From a virus, in IMG/VR virus record IMGVR_UViG_3300001847_000392, positions 1-35,836 of that record: a DNA stretch of 35,836 nt, one strand, 5' to 3'. Under the pieces are notes generated by a model that saw nothing but the letters and a program-made list of their open reading frames with translations, was not told where the DNA came from and did no database searches. How positions within the stretch are numbered: position 1 is the first letter of the stretch; every line of letters begins with the position of its first letter. Positions 27,860 to 35,836 of this stretch are shown here, one piece after another. Position numbers and translations under genes: made by a program.

Positions 27860-29913
27860 TAGCCTAAAATTGTTAAGAGTTCTTCTTTTCTTTTTCGATT
27901 TATTATAGCATCTTCATTTATCAACCCCAATCCAAGATTCATTCCTGAATTGCTCTGAGATATGATTTGCTGTTTTGATGAAGATCCTGGATCTTGAATT
28001 ACGACTACAGTTTTGCCTGTTCTTTCTTGAGTTAAATTTGGAGAATTTCCGATACGTGACATACTTACTTGTTGTTGATTGTCATCTGAATTAAATACTG
28101 CAGGATTAAGAAGTGGTAAACTTAAAGAAGATGCCGATGATATTTGTACAGGTGTTTTTTTAATTGGATGAGAATTTAACCACTGTGGAATATTTACACA
28201 AACAAGATTTCCGATAGAATCTGGAGGAGAAGTTGATATTTCCCAGTGTAAATGAGGACCTGTTGAACTACCAGTGCTTCCAACATAACCTAAAACATCT
28301 CCTTGATTAAATTGCTGTCCAACTCTAAGTGTCACACGTTTTTGCATATGACCAAAGAAATGATATGCACCATAAACATCATCTTTCCAAATTATCCAGT
28401 TTCCATATCCATGACTAGTTGTTGTGCCATCTACACCTACCATAATTACTCTTCCAGAAAAATATGCGTGAAGAGGTGTTCCTGGATTGGCTCCAACATC
28501 ATATCCACCATGTCGTCTACCCCATCTTTCTCCAAGGGAAGAAGTAAAAGTGGCACCAGATCTAGGACTAAATGGTCCATATGCAGCACTTATAGGAATT
28601 GATCCCATAGATGATCCAGTAGTCCCTGAAATAGGAGCAAAAGATGATAAAGGAACTGTACTGGGAGTAGGTGATGGACTAGTACCTGAAACAAAAGGTG
28701 GAACTGGAGACGCCCCTCGACTATCTCTTCCATATTGACGAGATCCAGATCCAACAAAGTTACCAAAAATATTATCATCTGAATTTCTTCTTCTCAATTC
28801 TGTAGTACTATCACTTTGATTTGGAGAAAGACCCTTTCCCAAAAAATCAGTTCTATTTTCAATGTATCTTGCAGATTCTCTTTGTAATGCTGGATTAGTT
28901 ATTGCAGAAATTGTAGCATCAACCATTTTTTCGGCAGTTGCTCTGGAATATCTTCCAGAAGCCATTACTGCCGTTATAGCACTTTCTCTATCTTGAATTT
29001 GATTAAATTCTCTAACAGCCCCACGAACAGGAGAATATTGATTTCCACCCTCTGCAATGATAACATTTTTCATATTTTTTCCACCAGGAAATCTTCCAGA
29101 AGCAACTCTGTTATAAATTGATTGTGCAACATCAGCTCTTCCTTGCGGATCGGAATCTTCAAGAGCAGATATTGCCACCAAAGTCCAAAAATCAGGATTT
29201 TTTGTAGGATATTGACCACCTCCACCTTGTCCAGTTCCACCTTGTCCAGTTCCCTGATCTTCCTGGCGTTTTTTATTCCATTCATCTATATCTGATCCAA
29301 TTGGAGGAATATCTTGAAATGGTTTTATAAGTGTATTAAATGATTTAGTAATTCCTTCCCCTAAAAGTTTTATATCTTTACTTAATGTACTGAAAGCATT
29401 TTTAACTTTTGAAGAACTATCAAGAAAATCAAAATTTGAAATATCATCTAAACCAGCTTTAAAAAGATCATAAATGTCCGTAAATATACTTTGAGTTACA
29501 TTTCCATATTGCTTCATAATATTTCCAACTCGATTAATTCTTATAACAAATTCTTTGCCTGCTGCAATCCAAGTAGGTAAATTTCTCAAAAGCCATCCAG
29601 CAGTAACATATTTTAAAAATAACATTAAACGATCGCCAATACTCAATCCTTGTTGAGTATCTAAAGTTAAATATTTTGGCCCATGCAAATAGTTTACAAG
29701 AGCAGGTGCCATTAAACGTGTTTTAAATACTTTTAATTTTTCTCTGTCTGCTCTTTTTTTCTTAAAACTTTTAATATTTGAGTATAATTGCTTTTTTTGC
29801 TTTATATCAGATGCTAAATATCCTCTTATTTTCTTTGTTGTACCTACAGTAGAAGATACAATATCTGTTAAACCTTTAGATGATTTGAATAGAGTGTTAA
29901 TTTTTATAGCCAT
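27859..29913 (-). CDS. Virion wall hydrolase with SleB-like and M23 peptidase domains
   Basis: A 684-residue structural protein with two lytic domains. Residues 1-215 are basic and helical and contain a hydrophobic patch near 95-118. Residues about 240-345 look like a SleB-type hydrolase: W-T-L-V-A-I-S-A-L-E-D with E252 as candidate catalyst, A-Q-S-I-Y-N-R-V, Q-Y-S-P-V-R. Residues about 440-565 are an M23 metallopeptidase with intact zinc ligands H468 and D472 (H-G-G-Y-D), G-H-M (H522) and H-L-H (H554, H556). Together they would cut peptidoglycan glycan and peptide during entry, replacing gp5 lysozyme. It overlaps the next gene by TAATG. Confidence 0.86.
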   Translation of the reverse strand: MAIKINTLFKSSKGLTDIVSSTVGTTKKIRGYLASDIKQKKQLYSNIKSFKKKRADREKLKVFKTRLMAPALVNYLHGPKYLTLDTQQGLSIGDRLMLFLKYVTAGWLLRNLPTWIAAGKEFVIRINRVGNIMKQYGNVTQSIFTDIYDLFKAGLDDISNFDFLDSSSKVKNAFSTLSKDIKLLGEGITKSFNTLIKPFQDIPPIGSDIDEWNKKRQEDQGTGQGGTGQGGGGQYPTKNPDFWTLVAISALEDSDPQGRADVAQSIYNRVASGRFPGGKNMKNVIIAEGGNQYSPVRGAVREFNQIQDRESAITAVMASGRYSRATAEKMVDATISAITNPALQRESARYIENRTDFLGKGLSPNQSDSTTELRRRNSDDNIFGNFVGSGSRQYGRDSRGASPVPPFVSGTSPSPTPSTVPLSSFAPISGTTGSSMGSIPISAAYGPFSPRSGATFTSSLGERWGRRHGGYDVGANPGTPLHAYFSGRVIMVGVDGTTTSHGYGNWIIWKDDVYGAYHFFGHMQKRVTLRVGQQFNQGDVLGYVGSTGSSTGPHLHWEISTSPPDSIGNLVCVNIPQWLNSHPIKKTPVQISSASSLSLPLLNPAVFNSDDNQQQVSMSRIGNSPNLTQERTGKTVVVIQDPGSSSKQQIISQSNSGMNLGLGLINEDAIINRKRKEELLTILG

Positions 29914-29914
29914 T

Positions 29915-31219
29915 TTATATTGCTACTACTCCATAATAGGTTTGAGATTGTAAGCAATAATAATTTTCTGAATTTGTAGTAGAAAAAATAGGTACATCCG
30001 TTAAAACACCATCAGAAGAAGCAGCTACATTAGATGTTTCTTTTGATGGTGGTGCAGAAACCATAACTACTTGAGTTTTAGTTTCTGGAAGAGGTTTTAA
30101 GCTAGTAAGCCCTAGAGAATTTTTATATTGGTTTATTTCTGCTGGAGACGGTACATTTCTTTTATCTGGAGCATCTACAATAGCTCCATCACGAAGCTGG
30201 TATCTTCTCTCATATTTTCCTCTAAAAGTATCAATAACATAATGTCCCCCCATGTAATAATCTTTTATGCTTTTTTGATTTCCTGGGATGGGAGGTGGTA
30301 TTGGGGGAACATTCCCCATATTTAAAGGTACTAAAGAACTACCTGGAGTATTTAAATTGGGAGTATTGTTTAAATTATATGATCTGGGATTTGTAATTTG
30401 AGACCCTAGATGTGTGAAAAAATCTAAAACTTTTTTAACGTCTTTACCAAACTCACTATTACCGATAGAACCTGCTACTCCTTGCATCTGTCCAGAAATT
30501 CTATTGACAGTATCTTGAATAGCTTGTGGAACAGGAATATTAGTTCCGAATACAGATATATGATCTGGCATCCTAAACGATCCTCCTCCATCTTTATCTT
30601 TAGAAGAGCCATCATTATTTTTTGGACCTAATCCTAAAAATTTTTTTAGTTTTTCAAAGGCATCCTTAATTACTTTAATTGGAGATTTAGTGAGAGAATT
30701 TATTCCTTTTATAATATCATTTAAAGTATTAGTAATTGCAGTTAATGCAGTTGTAAATCCTTTTTGAATAGTAGAAAAAACACTACTTACTGTATTAAAG
30801 ACATTATTTAAAGTATCTTTAATACTTGTAGTTACTAATCTAAGTTTATCTACAATTGTACTATAATTGGTTGCTATTAATGCTGCACCAATACCAAAAA
30901 ATGCACCTAAAGCATTTTGTATACTAAAAAATTGCTTATTTATAGATTTTTCTAATCTATTTACAGGATTTACAAAAGATGATGAAACTTTTTTTTCAAG
31001 CTCAGTTTCTTGAGCACTTGAAATTTGCCTTTCATACAATAGTTGTTGTTCCTGCCTCTCCTCTAAAAGTCTTCTTTGATCTTGTAAACTTTCTTGCTGT
31101 ATTAAATATGCAATTTGTTGAAGACCGCTATTAATTGATACAAGTTCAGAACGAACTCCTGACAATTGAGACTGAAGCCCAATTAATTCAACATTACTAG
31201 TAGGAGTTTCGTTATCCAT
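29915..31219 (-). CDS. Baseplate/tail structural protein, tape-measure-like features
   Basis: A 434-residue protein. Residues 10-85 form a long coiled coil (S-G-V-R-S-E-L-V-S-I-N-S-G-L-Q-Q), followed by a hydrophobic segment (A-L-G-A-F-F-G-I-G-A-A-L-I-A-T) and amphipathic helices rich in T, N, S and I. The C-terminal third is Pro- and Asn-rich. Coiled coil plus hydrophobic helix resembles tape-measure or hub proteins, but the length is short for a tape measure (T4 gp29 is 590). It lies between gp51 and the wall hydrolase. I do not recognise it exactly; a gp29-like or hub-associated role is possible. Confidence 0.72.
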   Translation of the reverse strand: MDNETPTSNVELIGLQSQLSGVRSELVSINSGLQQIAYLIQQESLQDQRRLLEERQEQQLLYERQISSAQETELEKKVSSSFVNPVNRLEKSINKQFFSIQNALGAFFGIGAALIATNYSTIVDKLRLVTTSIKDTLNNVFNTVSSVFSTIQKGFTTALTAITNTLNDIIKGINSLTKSPIKVIKDAFEKLKKFLGLGPKNNDGSSKDKDGGGSFRMPDHISVFGTNIPVPQAIQDTVNRISGQMQGVAGSIGNSEFGKDVKKVLDFFTHLGSQITNPRSYNLNNTPNLNTPGSSLVPLNMGNVPPIPPPIPGNQKSIKDYYMGGHYVIDTFRGKYERRYQLRDGAIVDAPDKRNVPSPAEINQYKNSLGLTSLKPLPETKTQVVMVSAPPSKETSNVAASSDGVLTDVPIFSTTNSENYYCLQSQTYYGVVAI

Positions 31220-31385
31220 GTTGTGATTGTTTTAGATTTTCTTCTTCGATATATTGTTGAAGCATTCCCACATATATTTCCCTTTCCCAAGGAATCATAT
31301 TTTCCAACTCTGTCAATGAATATTTATGATGCTGAATGAGAGCAAAGTTAGTTTTATAGTATGACGCAAGATCTTCATGCGCCAT
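31212..31385 (-). CDS. 51: gp51-like baseplate hub assembly catalyst
   Basis: A 57-residue protein below the usual length cut-off. It contains Y-K-T-N-F-A-L-I-Q-H-H-K-Y-S-L followed by L-E-N-M-I-P-W-E-R-E-I-Y, the signature of gp51-type proteins in T4-like phages; the 'M-I-P-W-E-R' run is characteristic. It is highly charged at the end (E-E-E-N). gp51 is needed catalytically for hub assembly and is not kept in the virion in T4. It starts two bases after the gp26 stop and overlaps the next start by eight bases. The gene order gp26-gp51 supports the call. Confidence 0.82.
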   Translation of the reverse strand: MAHEDLASYYKTNFALIQHHKYSLTELENMIPWEREIYVGMLQQYIEEENLKQSQHG

Positions 31386-31387
31386 AC

Positions 31388-32107
31388 CTAGGCGAAAAAA
31401 GCTGTCAGTCCTTCTAATATAACTTCACTTTCTACATTAGTGTTTGGATTTTTAATTTTAATTGTATGAGAAAGTTTTGGCATCGTTTCAAAAAACTTTT
31501 CAATCTCTTTGAATTGATGAGATGTAAGTTGTTCTATAAATTCATTCAATTCTTTTTTTGATACATCTGATGTTGACCATGATTCTTCTTCGCTATAAAT
31601 TTGTTCAACACATGCTGCAATCATATTAAAAGTATCTTGAACTCCAAGATCTTCCTCATTTGAAAAATTATTCTTAACAAATTCTTTCATTGAAGGATAT
31701 TTCATTCTTAAAGTTAAAGTATCATCTAATTTAATATCTCTTGAATGCTCTGGACTTACAACTACTTTAATATCATCTAAATTAATTGTGGTAGGAACTT
31801 TTGTCGTTCCATCATCAGGACAAGTCAGAAGAACTTGAACATCTTCACCTACAGATTTTCCACGAATATTCAAAAACAAATATTCAATATCAAAAATAGA
31901 CAATTCATCAACTTTAATTCCACGGGTCAAGATACAATTCCCTATTACAGTTTTTAGTGCTTCAGAAATTTGATTTGGATCTTCACTTTCCATTGCAATA
32001 ATCAGAATTTTTTCTTCCTTCACTAGAAAAGGTCTATACTTAATTTTTTTCTTTATTGAAGGAATTTCCAACTCATATGTTGGGGTTGTAATTGTTGGTA
32101 AAGGCAT
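31388..32107 (-). CDS. 26: gp26-type baseplate hub subunit
   Basis: A 239-residue protein of the T4 baseplate gp26 family. The opening P-T-Y-E-L-E-I-P-S-I-K-K-K-I-K-Y-R-P-F-L-V-K leads to E-E-K-I-L-I-I-A-M-E-S, and then D-I-E-Y-L-F-L-N-I-R-G-K-S-V-G-E, which is the most conserved part. T4 gp26 has 208 residues, so the length is close. It acts in assembly of the central hub. A late promoter lies at 32133, and gp51 follows immediately. Confidence 0.85.
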   Translation of the reverse strand: MPLPTITTPTYELEIPSIKKKIKYRPFLVKEEKILIIAMESEDPNQISEALKTVIGNCILTRGIKVDELSIFDIEYLFLNIRGKSVGEDVQVLLTCPDDGTTKVPTTINLDDIKVVVSPEHSRDIKLDDTLTLRMKYPSMKEFVKNNFSNEEDLGVQDTFNMIAACVEQIYSEEESWSTSDVSKKELNEFIEQLTSHQFKEIEKFFETMPKLSHTIKIKNPNTNVESEVILEGLTAFFA

Positions 32108-32132
32108 AATATCCTAAAGACTTTGATGAATT

Positions 32133-32140
32133 TATTTAGT
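32133..32140 (-). promoter_or_regulatory. T4-type late promoter
   Basis: ACTAAATA (six of eight) followed by AATTC, in the gap between the gp54-like and gp26 genes, 26 bases before the ATG. Confidence 0.6.
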
Positions 32141-32150
32141 TCGATATATT

Positions 32151-32957
32151 CTATTGTCTGATTATTCTTCCCTGCACTATTGCTTCTGTTCGATCTCCTG
32201 AATAAAGACCAACTCCATTACCACCACTAGCACCAGGGCTAATCGGAGTTAATCCAGATTGAGCAGATCCAGGTTGAGGTAGAGGCTGATTTGATTGCTG
32301 ATTATTACTTGTTCCAAGATAATTATCAATACTCAAAGGACTACCAGCAATATAGCGATCAAATTTAAATGTCGCAGAAACTTTCATAATATCACTATTA
32401 GAATAAGATACTGCAGGCTGGCTCATCATAGATGGCCAAAGACCTATGAAAGTATATTGAATTTCTTTATTATAATCTCTATCAAATTTTATAATTTTTG
32501 TGTAGTTACACTTATAATCCTGTGGATATTGCATTCTTATAAAGTAATTTGCATTTGATTGATTTACTGCAGGCAAATTACTTCCAAGTGGATTATGTGA
32601 TCCGCTTGCAATAAATTCCATCCATGATTCTAAAAATTTAATCTGTTGATAATTAATATCTACATAAAAATCTAATGATATTTCCGTGTACATTCTAGCT
32701 GTAGCAAAATTCTCAAAAATTCCAGTAAAATTTCCATCAATTGTTTTAGATGCAAATGAAGTTGTTGGAAGAACTGCATTAAAACAAAGTAATCCAGCAT
32801 TCTCAGTAATAAAAGGTAATGTTACCCCTCTTCGTGTCAAATAATTTGTCAAGGGAGTTGGCAATCCTCCAAAAATTAATTGATAATGTGATGTTTGAGC
32901 TAAATTTGTAAATAAAGGTTTAAATTCAGATATTCTTTTAGGTCTTATTGTTCCCAC
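32151..32957 (-). CDS. 54: gp54-like baseplate tail tube initiator (tail-tube fold)
   Basis: A 268-residue protein. E-F-K-P-L-F-T-N-L-A-Q-T-S-H-Y-Q-L near the start, L-C-F-N-A-V-L-P-T-T-S-F, and the later Y-T-E-I-S-L-D-F-Y-V-D and F-L-E-S-W-M-E-F-I form the pattern of tail-tube-fold proteins in cyanophages. I assign the gp54 initiator, not the gp19 tube, because it is next to gp26 and across a divergent promoter from gp4 and gp48. The C-terminal 50 residues are a flexible Q-, S- and G-rich tail. The start is GTG, right after the divergent late promoter. Confidence 0.75.
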   Translation of the reverse strand: MGTIRPKRISEFKPLFTNLAQTSHYQLIFGGLPTPLTNYLTRRGVTLPFITENAGLLCFNAVLPTTSFASKTIDGNFTGIFENFATARMYTEISLDFYVDINYQQIKFLESWMEFIASGSHNPLGSNLPAVNQSNANYFIRMQYPQDYKCNYTKIIKFDRDYNKEIQYTFIGLWPSMMSQPAVSYSNSDIMKVSATFKFDRYIAGSPLSIDNYLGTSNNQQSNQPLPQPGSAQSGLTPISPGASGGNGVGLYSGDRTEAIVQGRIIRQ

Positions 32958-32986
32958 TCTAAATACCTTATATGAGTATTATTCTA

Positions 32987-33010
32987 CATTTATTTAGATA
33001 TAAATAAATG
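32987..33010. promoter_or_regulatory. Palindromic divergent late promoter pair
   Basis: Arms CATTTATTTA and TAAATAAATG form a perfect 10-bp inverted repeat around GATA. Reading right gives exact TATAAATA (32999-33006); reading left gives TCTAAATA (32991-32998). The gp54-like gene leaves to the left and the gp4 operon to the right. Confidence 0.8.
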
Positions 33011-33034
33011 GGAAAGTAAGTTTATAAATCCATT

Positions 33035-33460
33035 ATGTTTTTTGACACAAGAAAAATAAGTCATTTATTAAATATTGCTGACATAGGTATTATTGAAATT
33101 AATTTAGATAATGATGATAAGTGGAACTGTTATGATGATAAAATAATTAACCATAAAAGAAATACAACTGCAATTTATTGGAAAAATTTAAGTAATGAAG
33201 AAAGAATTGATAGATTAAAAAATCATGGCATGTCTGGTAAAAAACACTCTAAAAAAACCAGAGATAAAATGAGTAAATCTTCTGTCGGAAAAAACCGACC
33301 ATCTTTGCATAAAAGTGGGAAACTAATTAAAGATGATAAAATTGTAGAATTTTCTTGCTTAAGTCATTTTTGTAAGGAATATAAATTAAGTGTTGGGCAT
33401 GTTTCCGAACTATTACAAGGTAAAAGAAAATCTGTAAAGGGGTGGAAAAATGTCATATAA
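33035..33460 (+). CDS. Homing-endonuclease-like protein with NUMOD3, catalytic domain missing
   Basis: A 141-residue basic protein. Residues about 65-92 carry the NUMOD3 DNA-binding motif (H-G-M-S-G-K-K-H-S, K-T-R-D-K-M-S-K-S), and the C-terminus (F-C-K-E-Y-K-L-S-V-G-H-V-S-E-L-L, G-K-R-K-S-V-K-G-W) matches the NUMOD1/IENR1 helix-turn-helix of phage homing endonucleases. No HNH or GIY-YIG residues are visible in the N-terminal 60 residues, so the nuclease is either lost or very divergent. It lies between the late promoter and gp4 and overlaps the gp4 start by 11 bases, which is typical of an inserted free-standing element. The ATG has only a weak ribosome site. Confidence 0.75.
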   Translation: MFFDTRKISHLLNIADIGIIEINLDNDDKWNCYDDKIINHKRNTTAIYWKNLSNEERIDRLKNHGMSGKKHSKKTRDKMSKSSVGKNRPSLHKSGKLIKDDKIVEFSCLSHFCKEYKLSVGHVSELLQGKRKSVKGWKNVI

Positions 33461-33881
33461 AGGAAAATATAAACCATCATTTCCAGAAAAATATAAAGGT
33501 GACCCAACAAATATTATCTATAGATCTTTATGGGAAAGAAAATTTTGCAAATATTGTGACACTAATCAAAACATTTTGGAGTGGTCAAATGAGGAAATGT
33601 TCGTTTGGTATAAATCTCCTTTGGATGGAAAGCCACATAGATATTTTCCAGACTTTCTAATTAAAGTCAAAGAAGACGCTGGACAAATTAAAAAATATAT
33701 GATTGAAATTAAACCAAAGAAACAAACTGTACCTCCACCAAAACCCAAAAGACAAACTAAAAGCTACATTAGTGAAGTTTATGAGTATGCAAAAAATCAA
33801 TCCAAATGGGAAGCTGCAAGAGAATGGTGTGCAGATAGAGGATATGAATTTAAAGTAATTACAGAAGATAACTTATTCTAA
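33450..33881 (+). CDS. 4: gp4 head completion protein
   Basis: A 143-residue protein of the T4 gp4 (gp50) head-completion family. Y-R-S-L-W-E-R-K-F-C-K-Y-C-D, W-S-N-E-E, P-L-D-G-K-P-H-R-Y-F-P-D-F and M-I-E-I-K-P-K are its conserved runs. The E, D and E-x-K set resembles the TnsA-like nuclease fold. It acts at the portal after packaging so that tails can attach. A strong GGGG ribosome site precedes the ATG, and the gene is coupled to the next by TAATG. Confidence 0.9.
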   Translation: MSYKGKYKPSFPEKYKGDPTNIIYRSLWERKFCKYCDTNQNILEWSNEEMFVWYKSPLDGKPHRYFPDFLIKVKEDAGQIKKYMIEIKPKKQTVPPPKPKRQTKSYISEVYEYAKNQSKWEAAREWCADRGYEFKVITEDNLF

Positions 33882-34264
33882 TGGCAAGAAAAACTCTAGC
33901 AGAAAGAAGATCTAAGAAAAACAGAATTTCTAAGATCACAAAAAATTTAATCGGAATTGAAGACGCTGATGATATTATGTTGGAGTTGTTAAATGTATTA
34001 AAGGAAACTAGAGATCCCCCTAGACCAGGAGCATTTTATATTTTTGTTTATAATGCAAAAACTCCTTATATAAGATATGATCAAAATCCTTTAGTTGCAG
34101 TCACTGGTGTTTATGAATGGGGGTTTAAAGCATTTAATTATCATTGGGGTGAAGAAAGAAACTATACTTGGGATGAAGTAGCTGGAGGAATGTATGAAGT
34201 TTATAAAGAAGAACTAAGCGACTTAAGAAGGTTGCCTTTCGGGAATATTAGGATAAATAGTTAG
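33881..34264 (+). CDS. Conserved protein between gp4 and gp48
   Basis: A 127-residue protein. The N-terminus is very basic (R-K-T-L-A-E-R-R-S-K-K-N-R), followed by P-P-R-P-G-A-F-Y-I-F-V-Y-N-A-K-T-P and W-G-F-K-A-F-N-Y-H-W-G-E-E. I recall this protein as regularly present between gp4 and gp48 in cyanophages, without a known function. The late operon and conserved position suggest a virion or assembly role. Start is coupled to the gp4 stop. Confidence 0.8.
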   Translation: MARKTLAERRSKKNRISKITKNLIGIEDADDIMLELLNVLKETRDPPRPGAFYIFVYNAKTPYIRYDQNPLVAVTGVYEWGFKAFNYHWGEERNYTWDEVAGGMYEVYKEELSDLRRLPFGNIRINS

Positions 34265-34273
34265 AAAAATAAA

Positions 34274-35185
34274 ATGGCAAATTTAAGATATCCTCTTAGT
34301 AAACTTGATGCTTCTGATGATTATTTAAAAATTACTTCGATTGATTATGTTGCTCCTGGATTTAATAATACTGATCCCAATAATTCTTATAGTTTACCTT
34401 CAGCAAATGATTTAATTAATAATAAATTAGCAGCAGGTGATAAAAGTATCATTCATGATACAATCATACTTCCTGTCCCTGATAGCATAGGAGACATGAA
34501 TGCTGTTGATTGGACATCAAGCGGATTTAATCCTGTAGAGGCAACTGCTGCAAAATTTCTCCAAAATGGATTAGATCTTTCAAACATACCTGGAGCACTT
34601 AAAGGTATGCAAGATACTTTAGCAGATGTTTTTAAAGCTGCAAATTCTGGAACTACTCAAAGAGTTGTAGAATCTATGGTTATAGCAGCAGCATCGAATG
34701 CAATATTAGGAGGGGATAGAAGTTATAATGAATTACTTTCAAGATATAATGGAGCAATTACTAACTCTAACGTCGAATTAATTTTTAGCGGTATTAAATT
34801 AAGATCCGCATTCACATTCAGTTTTGATATGGCACCTAGATCAAAAGATGAAGCCGATCAAATAAAAACAATTATTAGATCTTTTAAGAAAAATAGTGCG
34901 GCAAAAAGAGCAGGAACAGGAACTGGAAAAGGACTATTTTTAAAAGCTCCAAATGTATTTAAACTTGAGTATTACAGTGGGGCAAATCCTCATCTTTATT
35001 TGAATAGATTTAAAATTTGTGCTCTTAATGGAATGGCAGTTGATTATACACCTAATGGTACATATACAACTTATCCAGATGGCGCACCAGTTTCTGCAAA
35101 ATTATCATTAGTGTTTCAAGAACTCAGCCCAATATTCAGTGAAGATTATGATACAACAGAAGGTTCATACGGAACAGGATACTAA
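34274..35185 (+). CDS. 48: gp48 baseplate tail tube cap
   Basis: A 303-residue protein. The second half has the signature of gp48-type caps: F-S-F-D-M-A-P-R-S-K-D-E-A-D-Q-I, then I-R-S-F-K-K-N-S-A, P-H-L-Y-L-N-R-F-K-I-C, and V-S-A-K-L-S-L-V-F-Q-E. The cap sits on the baseplate and starts tail tube assembly with gp54. T4 gp48 has 364 residues; this one is shorter in the N-terminal part. It is coupled to gp53 (TAATG). Confidence 0.87.
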   Translation: MANLRYPLSKLDASDDYLKITSIDYVAPGFNNTDPNNSYSLPSANDLINNKLAAGDKSIIHDTIILPVPDSIGDMNAVDWTSSGFNPVEATAAKFLQNGLDLSNIPGALKGMQDTLADVFKAANSGTTQRVVESMVIAAASNAILGGDRSYNELLSRYNGAITNSNVELIFSGIKLRSAFTFSFDMAPRSKDEADQIKTIIRSFKKNSAAKRAGTGTGKGLFLKAPNVFKLEYYSGANPHLYLNRFKICALNGMAVDYTPNGTYTTYPDGAPVSAKLSLVFQELSPIFSEDYDTTEGSYGTGY

Positions 35186-35832
35186 TGAGCTACTTCAGAG
35201 AACTTCCAAATTTACAATACCAATCATTTTTATCAGATAGATTAAGTTCAAGTGATTATTTGTTGGTAAAAAATCTATTTCGCAGAGTTAAACTTCGTGA
35301 AGATTTGCAGAATGTATTTACTATTTTTGATAAGTATCAGATACCTGACGGTTCAAGACCTGAACTTGTTGCAGAAGAACTTTATGGAAGTGTTCAATAT
35401 GATTGGGTAGTATTAATTACTGCAGGAATTATAAATGTAAGAGATCAATGGCCTCTTTCAGATCGACAAATTTATGATTATGCAGAAGATATCTATGGCA
35501 ACAATCTTAATGCGATACATCATTATGAAACTAAAGAAGTTAGAGATTCTCATGACAGATTAATTCTTCCTAAAGGTAAAGTTGTCGATTCAAACTTTAC
35601 CATTCCTGATCCTAATATTCCTACGGTCACTTTAAATCCCGTAATTGGTATTTCAAATTATGATTATGAAATTCGTAAAAATAATGAAAAAAGAAGTATC
35701 TATGTATTAAAACCAAGATATCTACAACAAGTTATTCTTGATACTAGAAAAGAGATGACTTATGATAAGTCATCTCAATATGTGGATAATCGAACTATTA
35801 AAACTGAGAATACCAGAATTACTTCACCGTAG
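35185..35832 (+). CDS. 53: gp53 baseplate wedge protein
   Basis: A 215-residue protein starting M-S-Y-F-R-E-L-P-N-L-Q-Y. V-K-N-L-F-R-R-V-K-L-R-E-D and P-E-L-V-A-E-E-L-Y-G-S, followed by Y-D-W-V-V-L-I-T-A-G-I-I-N, are typical of the gp53 wedge family (LysM-like, 196 residues in T4). It joins the inner baseplate to the wedge arms. The stop TAG lies four bases before the window edge. Confidence 0.87.
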   Translation: MSYFRELPNLQYQSFLSDRLSSSDYLLVKNLFRRVKLREDLQNVFTIFDKYQIPDGSRPELVAEELYGSVQYDWVVLITAGIINVRDQWPLSDRQIYDYAEDIYGNNLNAIHHYETKEVRDSHDRLILPKGKVVDSNFTIPDPNIPTVTLNPVIGISNYDYEIRKNNEKRSIYVLKPRYLQQVILDTRKEMTYDKSSQYVDNRTIKTENTRITSP

Positions 35833-35836
35833 AATT

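Noticed and set aside
1-35836. tRNA genes or a CRISPR array
   Set aside because: I looked for T-arm sequences such as GTTCGAATC and for regularly spaced direct repeats and saw none; a covariance search would be needed to be certain about tRNAs.
1-35836. Photosynthesis or other host-type metabolic genes
   Set aside because: No psbA, psbD, hli, talC or similar product is visible in any frame, so host assignment rests only on structural gene resemblance.

Overview
The window reads as a lytic T4-like marine myovirus. The best fit is a cyanophage of Synechococcus or Prochlorococcus (Kyanoviridae type). That placement rests on recognisable T4 virion proteins (gp4, gp48, gp53, gp26, gp51, gp54-like, gp5/gp27-like hub), T4-type late promoters (TATAAATA and close variants), very dense packing and an AT-rich sequence. 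No photosynthesis or other host-metabolism gene is visible here, so the host is inferred from family resemblance.

Layout. (1) About 1-4,120, minus strand: a ladder of 17 very small genes (52-141 codons), nearly all joined by ATGA, TGATG or slightly longer stop/start overlaps. They include small zinc-ribbon-like proteins and one MbcA/ParS/Xre toxin-binding-domain protein. (2) 4,120-5,330: three more accessory genes, one of them a paralogue of the leftmost gene. (3) 5,370-12,900: an RNA-repair and nucleic-acid block. It holds a HAD 3'-phosphatase, a Toprim protein, a short CCA-type tRNA nucleotidyltransferase, a P-loop 5'-polynucleotide kinase, a T4 Rnl1-type RNA ligase, a second RNA ligase of the DRB0094 type, a run of small genes, and an SF2 helicase. 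(4) 13,068-32,957, minus strand: tail fibre, baseplate and hub genes. Two small genes driven by an early-type promoter, one Phd/YefM-like, sit inside this late block at 20,675-21,050. (5) 32,987-33,010: a palindromic late promoter pair from which the strands diverge. (6) 33,035-35,832, plus strand: a NUMOD3-type homing-endonuclease-like ORF, then gp4, a conserved protein, gp48 and gp53.

The most striking structure is regulatory. Early-type operons are separated by compact composite elements. The commonest order (minus strand) is a stop codon, a TTAAACTGGCACA-like motif, a hairpin and, within a few bases, a sigma70-like -10 box. In most of them the -35 hexamer lies in the loop or 3' arm of the hairpin, so one segment appears to end one transcript and start the next. 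The clearest case (5343-5377) is an exact TTGACA-N17-TATAAT laid over a 10-bp-stem terminator. Similar elements occur near positions 14, 4139, 5865, 7196, 8925, 10046, 12924 and 21077. They cut the early region into short units: helicase plus small genes; ligase 2; ligase 1 plus kinase; CCA enzyme plus Toprim; phosphatase; zinc-ribbon trio; small-gene ladder.

Functionally, the repair block could rebuild tRNAs cut by host defences. The kinase and phosphatase heal the ends, two ligases seal different substrates, and the nucleotidyltransferase could restore 3' CCA ends. This extends the T4 Pnkp/Rnl1 response to anticodon nucleases. The late block encodes the baseplate hub, a dual SleB/M23 wall-degrading virion protein, and collar-domain, LamG-like and S74-chaperone fibre proteins. 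All functional calls are from reading the sequence; no database search was run.
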